A stretch of DNA of 64,000 nucleotides, from NCBI RefSeq assembly GCF_009617585.1, contig NZ_WIXI01000045.1:124001-188000 (forward strand), in the 5' to 3' direction. Below are positions 21,056 through 30,269 of the stretch, in pieces; the stretch's first letter is position 1, and every line of letters starts with the position of its first letter. A program made the position numbers and the translations under genes. The notes below the pieces were generated by a model. It was not told where the DNA came from. It did not search any database and worked only from the letters and a program-made list of their open reading frames with translations. This stretch comes from Endobacterium cereale (GTDB taxonomy: Bacteria > Pseudomonadota > Alphaproteobacteria > Rhizobiales > Rhizobiaceae).

Positions 21056-21154
21056 GCTTTTATTGATCGATCGAGAGAAATACACCTGTCCGACAGTCCG
21101 CAAAGCGCTTCAACTGTCGATACAGACGATTGAAATCCAGCAGAATCTGCTGCC

Positions 21155-21319
21155 TTGAAGCGGTTGTATCTCACATGCTCGTTCCTGCTGGCCTGTACGT
21201 TTCTGGTCCTGTATCTGCTTGGCATCGAGTTTCCGGGATCCACAGCCGTTTATCTGTCGATCCTGATCAACAATTTCATTGCCTGTGTCCTGATATATCG
21301 AGACCAGTCGCCTTGTTGA
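21155..21319 (+). CDS. Candidate small membrane protein (54 aa)
   Basis: A TTG-started frame gives a 54-aa protein with two hydrophobic helices (LTCSFLLACTFLVLYLLG and VYLSILINNFIACVLIY) split by a short loop with EFPGS. No clear ribosome binding site is seen, so it could be a remnant. The remaining part of the 20700-21449 gap holds nothing else I can support. Confidence 0.35.
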   Translation: MKRLYLTCSFLLACTFLVLYLLGIEFPGSTAVYLSILINNFIACVLIYRDQSPC

Positions 21320-21449
21320 AGCTGGAAGGGTGCAACATCTCGCCTGCACATCACCCTCCCCCAAAACCCCGCCTACCATTCTTTAACAACGCTTAAGACA
21401 ACCGCGCTAGTTTCCCTCAAATGATCACATCCGGGGTGGCAAAATCGCG

Positions 21450-22565
21450 ATGACGGGGAGGTTTGACGCAGTCTGGCGCCGAAGCGTCAAGCGCGCGCTG
21501 ATCTTGGGCGGCCTTGAAGCCGCCGCTATCGCTGCGCGCGCCAAAATCATGCCCTCGGCGCGTGGCTGCGGTGCCATCTTCACGCTGCATCATGTGCGGC
21601 CCCCTGAGGGGCACCCGGCCGAACCGAATGCCCATCTCGATGTCACGCCCGAATTTCTCGATGGCGCCATCCGCCGGTTGAAGGCCGATGGTTATGAATT
21701 CCTGTCGCTCTGCGATGTCGCGGCGCGGATGAAACTGCCGGGTTCCGCCAGCACAAAACCTTTCGCCGCCTTCACGCTGGATGACGGTTATCGCGACAAT
21801 GTCGAATACGCCCTGCCGGTGTTCGAGCGCCATGGCGTGCCCTTCACCGTTTTCGTTGCCAAGGGATTTGCGACACGCACCCACGGCATGTGGTGGGAAA
21901 CGCTGGCCGCTCTCTTGAACGTAATGGCCGAAATCCGGTTCGACTTCGGTGCGGGCGAGATCACGCTTCCGCTCGAAACCGGCACCGACAAGCTCGACGC
22001 ATTCGACCATTTCTCGCGTTTCATCGCTTCAGGCCCCGAAACAGAACAGGTGGCGGCCATTGATGCGCTGGCCGCCCGTTACGGCATCGATGCCCTGGCG
22101 ATGACCGCGCAATTGACCATGGATGTGGAAGAATTGCGGGCGCTTTCACAACACCCGCTGGCTTCACTTGGCGCCCACACGGTCAGCCACCGCTCGATCG
22201 CGCAACTGGACGGACAGGAGGCTCGGCAGGAAATGCTTGCCTGTCGCGATTGGATGGAGGCGACGTTCGGCACCCGTCCGAAAACGTTTGCCTATCCTTA
22301 TGGCACCGCCAATGCCGTTTCCGAACGCGACAAGGATCTGGCGCGGGAACTGGGTTTCGATCTCGCTGTCACCACGCGGCCGGGCACGATCGGCGAGGCC
22401 TTGCGTGACCGCATGACGGCGCTGCCGCGCATTTCGCTCAACGGTTATTATCAGGTGCCGCGGTATGTTTCGGCTCTCGCTTCCGGCCTGCCCTTCGCGC
22501 TTTCGGCAAAACCGCGCATTGCCGGAGACGGGAAACTGAGCCCGGCGGGGGAAGTCGTGGGGTGA
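21450..22565 (+). CDS. Polysaccharide deacetylase family protein
   Basis: A 371-aa carbohydrate esterase 4 (NodB-like) protein. The metal and catalytic motifs are TLDDGYRDN (with the Asp-Asp pair), SLGAHTVSH (metal His residues) and FAYPYGT. It removes N- or O-acetyl groups from a polysaccharide. No clear signal peptide is seen, though residues 14-30 (KRALILGGLEAAAIAA) are mildly hydrophobic. The type resembles exopolysaccharide-linked deacetylases of rhizobia. It stands alone in its strand. Confidence 0.85.
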   Translation: MTGRFDAVWRRSVKRALILGGLEAAAIAARAKIMPSARGCGAIFTLHHVRPPEGHPAEPNAHLDVTPEFLDGAIRRLKADGYEFLSLCDVAARMKLPGSASTKPFAAFTLDDGYRDNVEYALPVFERHGVPFTVFVAKGFATRTHGMWWETLAALLNVMAEIRFDFGAGEITLPLETGTDKLDAFDHFSRFIASGPETEQVAAIDALAARYGIDALAMTAQLTMDVEELRALSQHPLASLGAHTVSHRSIAQLDGQEARQEMLACRDWMEATFGTRPKTFAYPYGTANAVSERDKDLARELGFDLAVTTRPGTIGEALRDRMTALPRISLNGYYQVPRYVSALASGLPFALSAKPRIAGDGKLSPAGEVVG

Positions 22566-22649
22566 TACCCACCTGCCCGCACTCTGCGCAAATCAGCCCC
22601 TACTGGCGATTTCCAACACCTGGCCGGAGCTCGCATGTTGAGGTCGTGA

Positions 22650-22745
22650 TCTCTCCCGCAAAAGGAGAGATAGGTCCGCCACTTCTTTTCCTCTCCGCTT
22701 GCGGGAGAGGAAAAGACGCTTACCGGCCGCGCTTGGTGAGGGGTA
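22650..22745. repeat. Rhizobial palindromic intergenic element
   Basis: CTCTCCCGCAA at 22651 pairs with TTGCGGGAGAG at 22699-22709; the latter also pairs locally with CTCTCCG. The tail GCGCTTGGTGAGGGG is a common companion of this kind of element in rhizobial genomes. It lies between two convergent genes and may end both transcripts. Confidence 0.6.
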
Positions 22746-22781
22746 AAAGCCCAGCCGGTCAAAACCGGCAGAGCGCACCCA

Positions 22782-23402
22782 TCACGGATACATCCGCACC
22801 TTTTGCCAATCACCCTCGGGCGCGTCGCGGCGGAATTCCACGCGGTCGTGAAGCCTGAAGGGGCGGTCGTGCCAGAATTCGATAGAGACCGGCTTTATGC
22901 GGAAACCCGACCAGTGCGGCGGACGCGGGATTTCGCCGATGGCATAACGGGCGGTATATTCGGCCACCGACTTTTCCAGCGCGAACCGGCCTTCCAGCGG
23001 CCGCGACTGTTTTGAGGCCCAGGCGCCGATGCGGCTGCCGCGTGGGCGCGTCGCATAATATTCGTCGGCTTCCTGATCGGTCACGACCTCCACTTCACCG
23101 CGCAGACGCACCTGCCGGCGCAGCGATTTCCAGTGAAACACCATGGCCGCCTTTTTTTGGCCGAGAAGTTCACGCCCTTTCTGGCTTTCGAAATTCGTGT
23201 AGAAGACGAAACCTCGTTCGTCATAACCCTTCAACAGAACCATGCGCACATTCGGCAGACCCGATTCGTCCACTGTTGCAACCGCAACGGCGTTCGGATC
23301 GTTGATCTCGGAAGCCGTGGCATCCTTTAACCAAGCGCCGAAGAGCGAAAATGGTTCATTTTCCTCGGTGAAGTCACCGGATGTTAACTCAACTTCTGTC
23401 AT
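22782..23402 (-). CDS. pdxH: Pyridoxamine 5'-phosphate oxidase
   Basis: A 206-aa FMN enzyme that makes pyridoxal 5'-phosphate from pyridoxine or pyridoxamine phosphate. The substrate and FMN segments are visible as [32 protein letters not shown] and the C-terminal [15 protein letters not shown] with RMYP at the end. The ATG at 23402 gives the normal length. The divergent surface lipoprotein gene begins about 10 bases away, so control regions overlap. Confidence 0.95.
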   Translation of the reverse strand: MTEVELTSGDFTEENEPFSLFGAWLKDATASEINDPNAVAVATVDESGLPNVRMVLLKGYDERGFVFYTNFESQKGRELLGQKKAAMVFHWKSLRRQVRLRGEVEVVTDQEADEYYATRPRGSRIGAWASKQSRPLEGRFALEKSVAEYTARYAIGEIPRPPHWSGFRIKPVSIEFWHDRPFRLHDRVEFRRDAPEGDWQKVRMYP

Positions 23403-23412
23403 ATTGACGAAA

Positions 23413-23910
23413 ATGCTCCCGATATATGAAGTGCATCCGAAACAGTTTCGAAGTGGACGCAAGTTGGCATTGATAGCAAAGACAGAGAGCCGCACAAGCC
23501 AGACGCGCGCGTTTGCGGCAAGAGGTTTCGCTATCGCAGCCGTGATTGCCACCCTTTCGGGATGCACCAGCTCGCTCGACCTGTTCGGTGGCGACAAGGT
23601 TGATCGCATGTCGACGGGCACAATACAGGCCAAGCGCAACCCGACCACCATGTCCGACGAAGTCACCGTACAGAACGCCGTATCCTCGGCCGACCTGACC
23701 AAGGTTTCGATGTCGCCGCTTCCCTGGGCCAATACCTCGACCGGCAGCGCCGGCGTTGTGTCCTCCATTCGCGAAGGCCGCAATCAGGGTCATGTCTGCC
23801 GTGACTTTATCACCACGCGCCATTCCTTTGAAGGTATTGCGCAATTTAACGGTCAGACCTGCATGACCAATTCCGGAGACTGGATGCTGACCGCCTTCGA
23901 CCGTCAGTAA
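23413..23910 (+). CDS. RT0821/Lpp0805-type surface lipoprotein
   Basis: A 165-aa protein with a hydrophobic segment ending in a lipobox-like LSGC near residue 50, then a soluble domain with [23 protein letters not shown] cut by TCMTNSGDW. This C-terminal pattern matches the 17-kDa surface antigen type family. The N-terminus is long before the lipobox, so the real start may be a TTG at 23464 or 23470. Expected place: lipid-anchored in the outer membrane. Confidence 0.7.
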   Translation: MLPIYEVHPKQFRSGRKLALIAKTESRTSQTRAFAARGFAIAAVIATLSGCTSSLDLFGGDKVDRMSTGTIQAKRNPTTMSDEVTVQNAVSSADLTKVSMSPLPWANTSTGSAGVVSSIREGRNQGHVCRDFITTRHSFEGIAQFNGQTCMTNSGDWMLTAFDRQ

Positions 23911-24146
23911 AATCCGCCGGTAAAAATACCTTCTCCCGATACAATAACGTCTTCCGGTAACCTTTTAGAACGGTTGCCGTTTACCTTGATTTTCAACCTC
24001 TCTTTAGAGGTTCCTCTGGTAGCGTCTTGCCATTACGCAGACGCCTGACCGGACATGAGGAACCGACGGCGCCCTGCAAGAGTTTCCTGTCTCGGGGGTC
24101 CAGAATGATCGCGGACCCGCCGCCCAAGCGTAACCGGTGGTGCAAG

Positions 24147-25397
24147 ATGCGCGATCCCTATTCAGTCCTCGGCGTGAAACGCAACGCGGACGCCGACGAA
24201 ATCAAGGCCGCATGGCGGACGAAGGCGAAATCCGTCCATCCGGACCATAACCTCGATGATCCGAGCGCGACCGGCCGTTTTGCCGAAGTCGGGCAGGCCT
24301 ACGACGTGTTGAAAGATCCGGACAAACGCCGCCGCTACGACAAGGCCGCCGACATGCACCAGACCATCATGCAGCAGCGCGAATCCGCCCGTCAGGCGGA
24401 AGAACGCGCCAAGGCAGCCCGTGCCAACGCCGAAAAGGTGATGGAGGAACTGGCGCGCGCCAATGCGCAGCGCGCCCAGAACCAGAGCCAGACCCAGGCG
24501 AAGGCACAATCTCAGGCCCAGTCTCAATCTCAGGCTCAGGCCCAGACACAGTCCGCCGGCGAAGATGCCGAGGACATGATCGAGCGCATTTTCGGCTCCG
24601 GCGACGAGGCCGCCGATGCCGCCCGCGAAAAGGCGGCTACGCAGGCCAGGGCAAAGGCCCAGCAGCAGGCACAGGCACAACAGCAGGCGCAAGCCAAGGC
24701 GGAGGCAAGGCCTGAACAGAATACCGGCAGCACCAGCGATGCGACGGAAACCGCAGATGACAACGCTGCTAGAACCGATGCCAAAACCGATACAAAGACA
24801 GACACCGCGCCAAGGCCGCCGCTACCCATGCAGGCAGTCGAACTGGTAGCAGCCCTAGTTCGCCGCTGGCGTGGCGTGGCCCCGGAAAAAGCACCGGACC
24901 TGACGGCGGAAGTGATCGTCACGCTCGACGACCTGATCGCCCAGAATACCGTGCCGATGCACCTTGCAGACGAACGTGACGTACGCCTGCCGCTCGAAGC
25001 CGGCATGACCGATGGCCATGTCGTGCGCATGAAGGGACAGGGCATCAAGATGCCCTCCCCCATCGCCCGTGGCGATCTGGTCGTCACCGTGCGTGTCGCC
25101 CGACACGAGCGTTTCCGTCTGGAAGGGTTCGATCTCCACACCGTTTTAGCCATTTCACTGGAAGATGCCGTGCTCGGCACCGAGACGGAAGTGGAAACGC
25201 CGGGTGGAAAAGTGCCGGTCACGGTGCCGGCATGGTCGGGCTCGGACCGCAGCATTTCGCTTGACGGCCTCGGCCTTGCCGATGGCGCCGGCGGACGCGG
25301 TGCGCTGGTGGTAGAATTACGGGTTGTCCTGTGGGAAAAGCCGGACGAGAAGGTGACCGACCTGATGAAACACATGCGCCACGGCCTGTATGTATGA
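24147..25397 (+). CDS. J-domain protein (DnaJ-class) with Gln-rich linker
   Basis: A 416-aa co-chaperone. An N-terminal J domain (DPYSVLGVKRNADADEIK, the HPD motif in KSVHPDHNL, and RRRYD) stimulates Hsp70 ATPase. A long coiled and low-complexity linker follows, rich in Ala/Gln/Ser. The C-terminal part (ADERDVRLPLEAGMTDG, VKGQG-like MKGQGIKMP) matches a DnaJ C-terminal substrate domain. No zinc-finger is present, so it is a class B/CbpA-like protein. An ATG at 24105 would add 14 residues. Confidence 0.85.
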   Translation: MRDPYSVLGVKRNADADEIKAAWRTKAKSVHPDHNLDDPSATGRFAEVGQAYDVLKDPDKRRRYDKAADMHQTIMQQRESARQAEERAKAARANAEKVMEELARANAQRAQNQSQTQAKAQSQAQSQSQAQAQTQSAGEDAEDMIERIFGSGDEAADAAREKAATQARAKAQQQAQAQQQAQAKAEARPEQNTGSTSDATETADDNAARTDAKTDTKTDTAPRPPLPMQAVELVAALVRRWRGVAPEKAPDLTAEVIVTLDDLIAQNTVPMHLADERDVRLPLEAGMTDGHVVRMKGQGIKMPSPIARGDLVVTVRVARHERFRLEGFDLHTVLAISLEDAVLGTETEVETPGGKVPVTVPAWSGSDRSISLDGLGLADGAGGRGALVVELRVVLWEKPDEKVTDLMKHMRHGLYV

Positions 25398-25548
25398 AGC
25401 TTTTGCAACGGTTTTCCTCGTTGCGCACCCTTTGTTACGGTCTCTAACAGGAGATGATCTGCCGCAAGCTTGAACCACCGGTCCGCCTATGCCATAGGCA
25501 AAAGACTATTTGGGCGGGTATCCGCCATTGCAGTTCAGGGGACTATTC

Positions 25549-26367
25549 ATGGTTCAGGCTACCGGCCTCATGGCAGGCAAACGCGGCGTCATCTTCGGCG
25601 TCGCCAATAACCGCTCGATCGCATGGGGCATTGCCAAGGCCATTCACGCACAGGGCGGCGAGATCGCTCTGACCTGGCAGGGTGATGCGCTGAAGAAGCG
25701 CGTCGAGCCGCTGGCCACCGAAATCGGCGCCTTCATGGCCGGCCACTGTGACGTGACCGACGAAGCTTCGATCGACGAAGTCTTCGCCAATGTCGAGAAG
25801 AAGTGGGGCAAGATCGACTTCATCGTTCACGCCATCGGCTTTTCCGACAAGGACGAGCTGACCGGCCGTTACGTCGATACCTCTGCCGACAATTTTGCCA
25901 AGACGATGCAGATCTCGGTCTATTCCTTCACCTCGATCGCACGCCGCGCCGAAAAGCTGATGACCGATGGCGGCTCGATGCTGACCCTCACCTATTACGG
26001 TGCCGAAAAGGTCATGCCGAACTACAACGTCATGGGCGTTGCCAAGGCAGCACTCGAAGCCAGCGTCAAGTATCTCGCTGTCGACCTCGGCCCGAAGAAC
26101 ATCCGCGTCAACGCCATTTCAGCCGGCCCGATCAAGACGCTGGCCGCATCCGGCATCGGCGATTTCCGCTATATTCTCAAGTGGAACGAATATAACGCAC
26201 CGCTGCGCCGCACCGTCACCATCGAGGAAGTCGGTGATGTCGGCCTCTACATGCTCTCCGACCTGTCGCGCTCCGTGACCGGCGAAGTGCATCACGCCGA
26301 CAGCGGCTACCACACGATCGGCATGAAGGCGGTCGACGCGCCTGACATCTCGGTCATCAAGGACTGA
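25549..26367 (+). CDS. fabI: Enoyl-[acyl-carrier-protein] reductase (NADH)
   Basis: A 272-aa short-chain dehydrogenase-like enzyme for the last step of fatty acid elongation. The FabI-type nucleotide motif is GVANNRSIAWGIA; the catalytic Tyr and Lys are in YNVMGVAKAALE, and the second Tyr lies before in TLTYYGAEK. The substrate loop SAGPIKTLAASGI is typical. Start at ATG 25549. The gene order J-domain, fabI, phosphatase is seen in other rhizobia. Confidence 0.95.
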   Translation: MVQATGLMAGKRGVIFGVANNRSIAWGIAKAIHAQGGEIALTWQGDALKKRVEPLATEIGAFMAGHCDVTDEASIDEVFANVEKKWGKIDFIVHAIGFSDKDELTGRYVDTSADNFAKTMQISVYSFTSIARRAEKLMTDGGSMLTLTYYGAEKVMPNYNVMGVAKAALEASVKYLAVDLGPKNIRVNAISAGPIKTLAASGIGDFRYILKWNEYNAPLRRTVTIEEVGDVGLYMLSDLSRSVTGEVHHADSGYHTIGMKAVDAPDISVIKD

Positions 26368-26390
26368 CTACTTTATAAAGGCATGCCGCA

Positions 26391-26981
26391 TTGCTGATTT
26401 ATGTCATTCGCCACGGCCAGACCGACTGGAACGCCGAGGGCCGGCTTCAGGGCCAGAAGGATATCGATCTCAATGATTATGGTCGCTCACAGGCGACCGC
26501 CAACGGCGAGGAACTCAGCGGCCTGATCGATGATCGGGTCGCCGAATTCGACTTCGTGTCGAGCCCGATGGCCCGCACGCGCGAGACCATGGAACTGGCT
26601 CGCAAGGCCATGGGCCTGCCCCCCAAGGACTACCGCACCGACGAGCGCCTTCGCGAACTTTCCTTCGGAGACTGGGAAGGGTTTACGCTGAAAGAAGTGC
26701 GCCAGAGCGAGCCGGAACGGCTTGCCGCCCGCAAGGCCGAAAAATGGGGTTTCATTCCCCCCGGCGACGACGCGGAAAGTTATGAAATCCTCTCATGGCG
26801 GGTTGGCGCATGGCTGCAATCGGTGACGCAGCCGACCGTCTGCGTCTGCCACGGCGGCGTTATCCGCACGCTGTTTCGTCTTGTCGGCGATATGCCGGAG
26901 GATGATGCCGCGAGCATCCCGATCCCGCAGGACCGGATCCTGCTGATCAACCGGGAACTGGAGCAGATCAGCTGGATTTGA
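26391..26981 (+). CDS. Histidine phosphatase family protein
   Basis: A 196-aa phosphoglycerate-mutase-like phosphatase. The catalytic His is in VIRHGQTDWN, the second in VCVCHGGVIRTL, and the acid residue in LRELSFGDWEG. The start is TTG at 26391; no in-frame ATG is near. It may be a phosphatase of small metabolites rather than a glycolytic mutase, as the protein is short. It follows fabI by 23 bases. It is the last conserved gene before the accessory region. Confidence 0.85.
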   Translation: MLIYVIRHGQTDWNAEGRLQGQKDIDLNDYGRSQATANGEELSGLIDDRVAEFDFVSSPMARTRETMELARKAMGLPPKDYRTDERLRELSFGDWEGFTLKEVRQSEPERLAARKAEKWGFIPPGDDAESYEILSWRVGAWLQSVTQPTVCVCHGGVIRTLFRLVGDMPEDDAASIPIPQDRILLINRELEQISWI

Positions 26982-27194
26982 GTGTGCGTAAGGCACGCCA
27001 GGGCAGCAGACTGACGGCCTTCGGCTGCCATGATCGCTATCGGCCTCTACAAGCTCAACCGGCTAACGCTCAGGACCGATAAGGTGCGATCCCCGTCCCG
27101 CATTGGTCGAATTTCCGCTTTCGGCGACGGCATCTCTCCCGAACGAGGCCAGCACCTTCGGGAGAGACTTGCCACAACAAGCGAATAGAGCACT

Positions 27195-28700
27195 CTATTT
27201 TCCGACAAGGGGCACGTTGTCCGTCGAGAACAGATGACTGGTCGATGTTGGAGGCGGAGTAGGACTTCCCTGCGTCGGAGCCAGATTATGACAGCCAAAA
27301 CAGCCATTCTGATGTGCCGGCTTTATGTCTGGCCCTAGTTTCTGATGGTAGGTTTCCATCGTCGTATTGGCGAGAAACAAGGAGCCGACCTGCTGACTTT
27401 TGTCGGTCGGTTCGGCAGGTATCGAGCCGTTGCGGGTCCACACCGATCCAATCTGAATATAGTTGGAGCGAACGTCCTTTCCGGTTGGCGTATTGGCGAG
27501 CATGTAGTCGATATTGGCATTCAACGTGAAAATCTGCGTGTTGTTGTTGGCTGACGCGGGCTCAGGCAAACTCCCCCACGGGTTCACACGGTAGCTGTTG
27601 TTCGGACCAACGACGTTTCCCGCGGTTGCGACGACGTTGCCATCGCCGTCGACTGTCATTTGCGGCACCAGCGCCCCATCCTGCGAGCCGTTGGGCTGCA
27701 TGAAATTCCACTGACCGGCAGAGTTATAGGGAAAAGGAATGGCCGGTGGTTCAATCGGCTGGTTGAGCGGCGGCATAAACGACAGATAGTAGGTATTGTT
27801 CGGTGCATTTGATTTGTGTTCGAAGGTTGCCCAGACCATTTCCGGGTGCCCCTGGACCGTTCCAACGACATGCATGCCGACCAATGCAAGCTGTTTGGTG
27901 ACAGTGGCAGGCGTACCGATTGTCCATTTGGCTGCGCCTACATCACCCTGGTAATTGGGTACATCGGCGGTAATGGTGACATAGTCCGTCACGCTGCCAT
28001 TGACTTTCGCGGCATCGATCCAGGACGTCTTGATCTCCATCGTCAGCGCATCGGCGTCTTTTAAGGAGGCACCTTTGCTGGCCACGTAGGTCAGCAGCGC
28101 ATTCAGATCAGCCGCGGAATTCGGGAATTCCGAGGTTTCCGGCAAAGCGCCATTGATAACGGCGGTGTTGAACCATGCATAAACGTCATTGGCATGAACG
28201 GCATAATAGACAAGCGAGCCGTTCAGCGACATGAGCGCATCGTTGCCACCGGCCTGGCCCCCCGGCTGAATATTCTCGGCCACCAGACCTTTCACCACCA
28301 TGTTATTGACGGTCGAGCGAAACGCGGTCATCTCGCCGGATTTGTCGCTTCTCAAAAATCCGGTGTCGTCGCCCTGGATATAGATGCCTTGTCCCTGTGT
28401 GTTGAAGTTGACGTTATAGATTTGCGGAGATGTTATCGTGATCCCGCTGCCGGATGGGGATGTCAGCCAGAGAAACATCTGCTGACCCCATTTATAGAAG
28501 TCGCATTTGGTATTGTTCTGGGGGAATGCCAGGCTGTTGGCGAAAACGATCGGGCCATCCTTGCTGATTTTGTTGTTTGCAAACCAGCCTTGAAATTCTG
28601 CAGGCCCGATGGAACAGCTCGCAGCCGGGTTATACTGAGCATGCGCAGTGCCGCTTAAGGCGAGAATGGCAGACGATAGAATCAACATCTTTGCAGACAT
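27195..28700 (-). CDS. Secreted mono-haem CxxCH protein of unknown function
   Basis: A 501-aa exported protein with a signal peptide (to about residue 22, ALSGTAHAQ). Near the C-terminus there is one cytochrome c type motif, NGCFGCHNLAP, followed by a Pro/Thr-rich tail. Most of the chain is unlike any cytochrome fold I know and is rich in Asn, Gly and aromatic residues, as in secreted or surface proteins. A single haem at the end suggests an electron-transfer tail on a larger enzyme or binding domain. ATG 28700 follows a GGAGG-like site. Confidence 0.65.
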   Translation of the reverse strand: MSAKMLILSSAILALSGTAHAQYNPAASCSIGPAEFQGWFANNKISKDGPIVFANSLAFPQNNTKCDFYKWGQQMFLWLTSPSGSGITITSPQIYNVNFNTQGQGIYIQGDDTGFLRSDKSGEMTAFRSTVNNMVVKGLVAENIQPGGQAGGNDALMSLNGSLVYYAVHANDVYAWFNTAVINGALPETSEFPNSAADLNALLTYVASKGASLKDADALTMEIKTSWIDAAKVNGSVTDYVTITADVPNYQGDVGAAKWTIGTPATVTKQLALVGMHVVGTVQGHPEMVWATFEHKSNAPNNTYYLSFMPPLNQPIEPPAIPFPYNSAGQWNFMQPNGSQDGALVPQMTVDGDGNVVATAGNVVGPNNSYRVNPWGSLPEPASANNNTQIFTLNANIDYMLANTPTGKDVRSNYIQIGSVWTRNGSIPAEPTDKSQQVGSLFLANTTMETYHQKLGPDIKPAHQNGCFGCHNLAPTQGSPTPPPTSTSHLFSTDNVPLVGK

Positions 28701-29246
28701 TGGAACCTCCAAAATGAGAGAAAATCTACCGGAGGTTGTTTAGCAAGAAATCGACACAGCTGTAAGTGATTTTCTACTCAAGGTAGCATTTTCGTTACCT
28801 CACCAACCACGCACCTGTGTGAATGGCTGTTTTGGGTCACCCGCCATCCTGCAGCCTCGCGACGGAGACAGGGTGGCAAAAACCTCTCCTTCCTTTGTCG
28901 GTGCAAGTGCGGCCGGCAAGCGCCGCCTTTACACCGGTCTCGCAAACCGGATCTTTGCGATCAAACGCAATGAAAAGCGGATCGCGTGAGGCGGCGGCCT
29001 TGGCCAAACGCGCTGGCTGCGCCCCAGACCGACCTGACCGCAAGATTGCAGGCACTGAGACTACGGAATCATCCAGAGGTGCGCTTTATCGTCGGCAGCC
29101 AAGTCATGCTTACTAAGTCATGCTCGCCAATTCAGGATTGTCTCATGCTGCGTAGGCTTCTGGCCACTTTGCTTTCGCCCCTATGGGCGCCGATATACAC
29201 TGCCGTTTTTCCAGTCTGGTTGTCCTGGGGCAGCCCGCCGGCCTCG
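28701..29246. other. Long gap with no supported gene
   Basis: This stretch has short frames on both strands but none with a good start, ribosome site or protein-like composition. The promoter of the minus-strand haem protein should be at its left end. Confidence 0.5.
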
Positions 29247-29366
29247 CTATTTTTCCTTGTTTGCCTGATCGCGGTGCCACTTGATGGCAAAATACATGCC
29301 GGTGCCGAGCACGATAATCTTGAGCGGAAAGAAGACCAAGGGGAACCAGTCTACCCAATTCGTCAT
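29247..29366 (-). CDS. Very small membrane protein (39 aa)
   Basis: An ATG at 29366 opens a 39-aa frame with a convincing single-helix protein: an aromatic N-terminus (TNWVDWFPLVFFPLK), a hydrophobic centre (IIVLGTGMYFAI) and a charged tail (KWHRDQANKEK). The sequence is clearly protein-like, and similar short proteins occur in rhizobia. A weak TGGAAA lies upstream. No function is known. Confidence 0.6.
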   Translation of the reverse strand: MTNWVDWFPLVFFPLKIIVLGTGMYFAIKWHRDQANKEK

Positions 29367-29742
29367 GTCGATATTTCCAGGCTGTTAATTGACACTTGTC
29401 TATCGTGACAGCCCTATCCCAAAATTGCCGAATGCAATATCGGCCATGTTGACGCAGATCATGACAGCCCGTCACAAGCGCTCAGCAGGTCGAGCCTTCC
29501 ACGGGCAAATGTCCATTTCCCACCCCCTCGCCCGTCAACGCCCGAACGTCATTGAAAGCATAATGAACCTCATCGCCGATGGTGTGGGTAAAGCATGCAC
29601 TTGGAAAGAGGTGTCGCTGCTTCGGCGCCAAGCGGAAGACCGCCGTCGGCCCAAAGCGGTCATCGGTTGTCGCAAAAATCGAGCGCAAAGCTGTGACTTT
29701 TGCGACAGGGCTTATCGACGAGATTTGGGGAACGGCGATCGA
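29367..29742. other. Gap with one dispersed repeat copy
   Basis: No gene is supported here. The stretch contains the first copy of the dispersed repeat (29624-29663). Confidence 0.5.
29624..29663 (+). repeat. Dispersed intergenic repeat, copy 1
   Basis: GGCGCCAAGCGGAAGACCGC followed by GTCGGCCCAAAGCGGTCAT. Close to the consensus of the family found only between 29.6 and 43.7 kb. Confidence 0.75.
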
Positions 29743-30231
29743 TCACGAGGCCGGTTGGGCTTCCAGATCAATCGGCAACGATGTGTCCATGGCATCATCC
29801 GCTTTGCAAATCTCGAAGACGGGGTCATCGTGTTTAACGAATCTTAGTCGGACGGCGCAGTCATAGGGCTGGTCATCATCAACGCCGGCCGGCAGCAGAT
29901 CGAATAATAGCTGATATTTTACACCGTTTGGCACCGAAATGTTTATCTCTTCAGTGATTGAGCCAACGACAGTCAAGCTTCCTTTGCCAACCTCGAAGGG
30001 CGCCATGATCGTCCTTCGAGGCTCGCCGAGAAGTGTCGTTGGGTCAGTACCCTGAAGCACTTCCACAAGACACATATCACCATCAGGCACACGGAAAGAG
30101 ACGCTCTTGGCACGCCAGGAGAACCCTTGCGAAACGTGGCGCGGCCGCCATTCGTTGAAGGGACTATCGACATCGGGGTCGAATACCGCGACTTGCTGGT
30201 TGCTAACAAAAAGTCGAAATTTCTCAGCCAC
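29743..30231 (-). CDS. ComJ-like protein (nuclease inhibitor family)
   Basis: A 162-aa cytoplasmic protein. The N-terminus RLFVSNQQVAVFDPD and the segment RPRHVSQGFSWRAKSVSFRV follow the ComJ family pattern, where a hydrophobic strand is followed by HV-x-QGF-x-W. In Bacillus, ComJ binds and inhibits the NucA nuclease. Proteobacterial homologues may be immunity proteins for secreted nucleases. The start is GTG at 30231 with a strong GGAGGTAGA site. It follows the propeller-like gene after 38 bases, so the two form an operon. No nuclease gene was seen. Confidence 0.65.
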   Translation of the reverse strand: MAEKFRLFVSNQQVAVFDPDVDSPFNEWRPRHVSQGFSWRAKSVSFRVPDGDMCLVEVLQGTDPTTLLGEPRRTIMAPFEVGKGSLTVVGSITEEINISVPNGVKYQLLFDLLPAGVDDDQPYDCAVRLRFVKHDDPVFEICKADDAMDTSLPIDLEAQPAS

Positions 30232-30269
30232 TCTACCTCCAACTGGTAGATTTCTCCAAATCCACCCGA

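Noticed and set aside
28823-29116. A 97-aa plus-strand frame in the gap
   Set aside because: Low-complexity composition, no ribosome site, and an antisense frame of similar quality.
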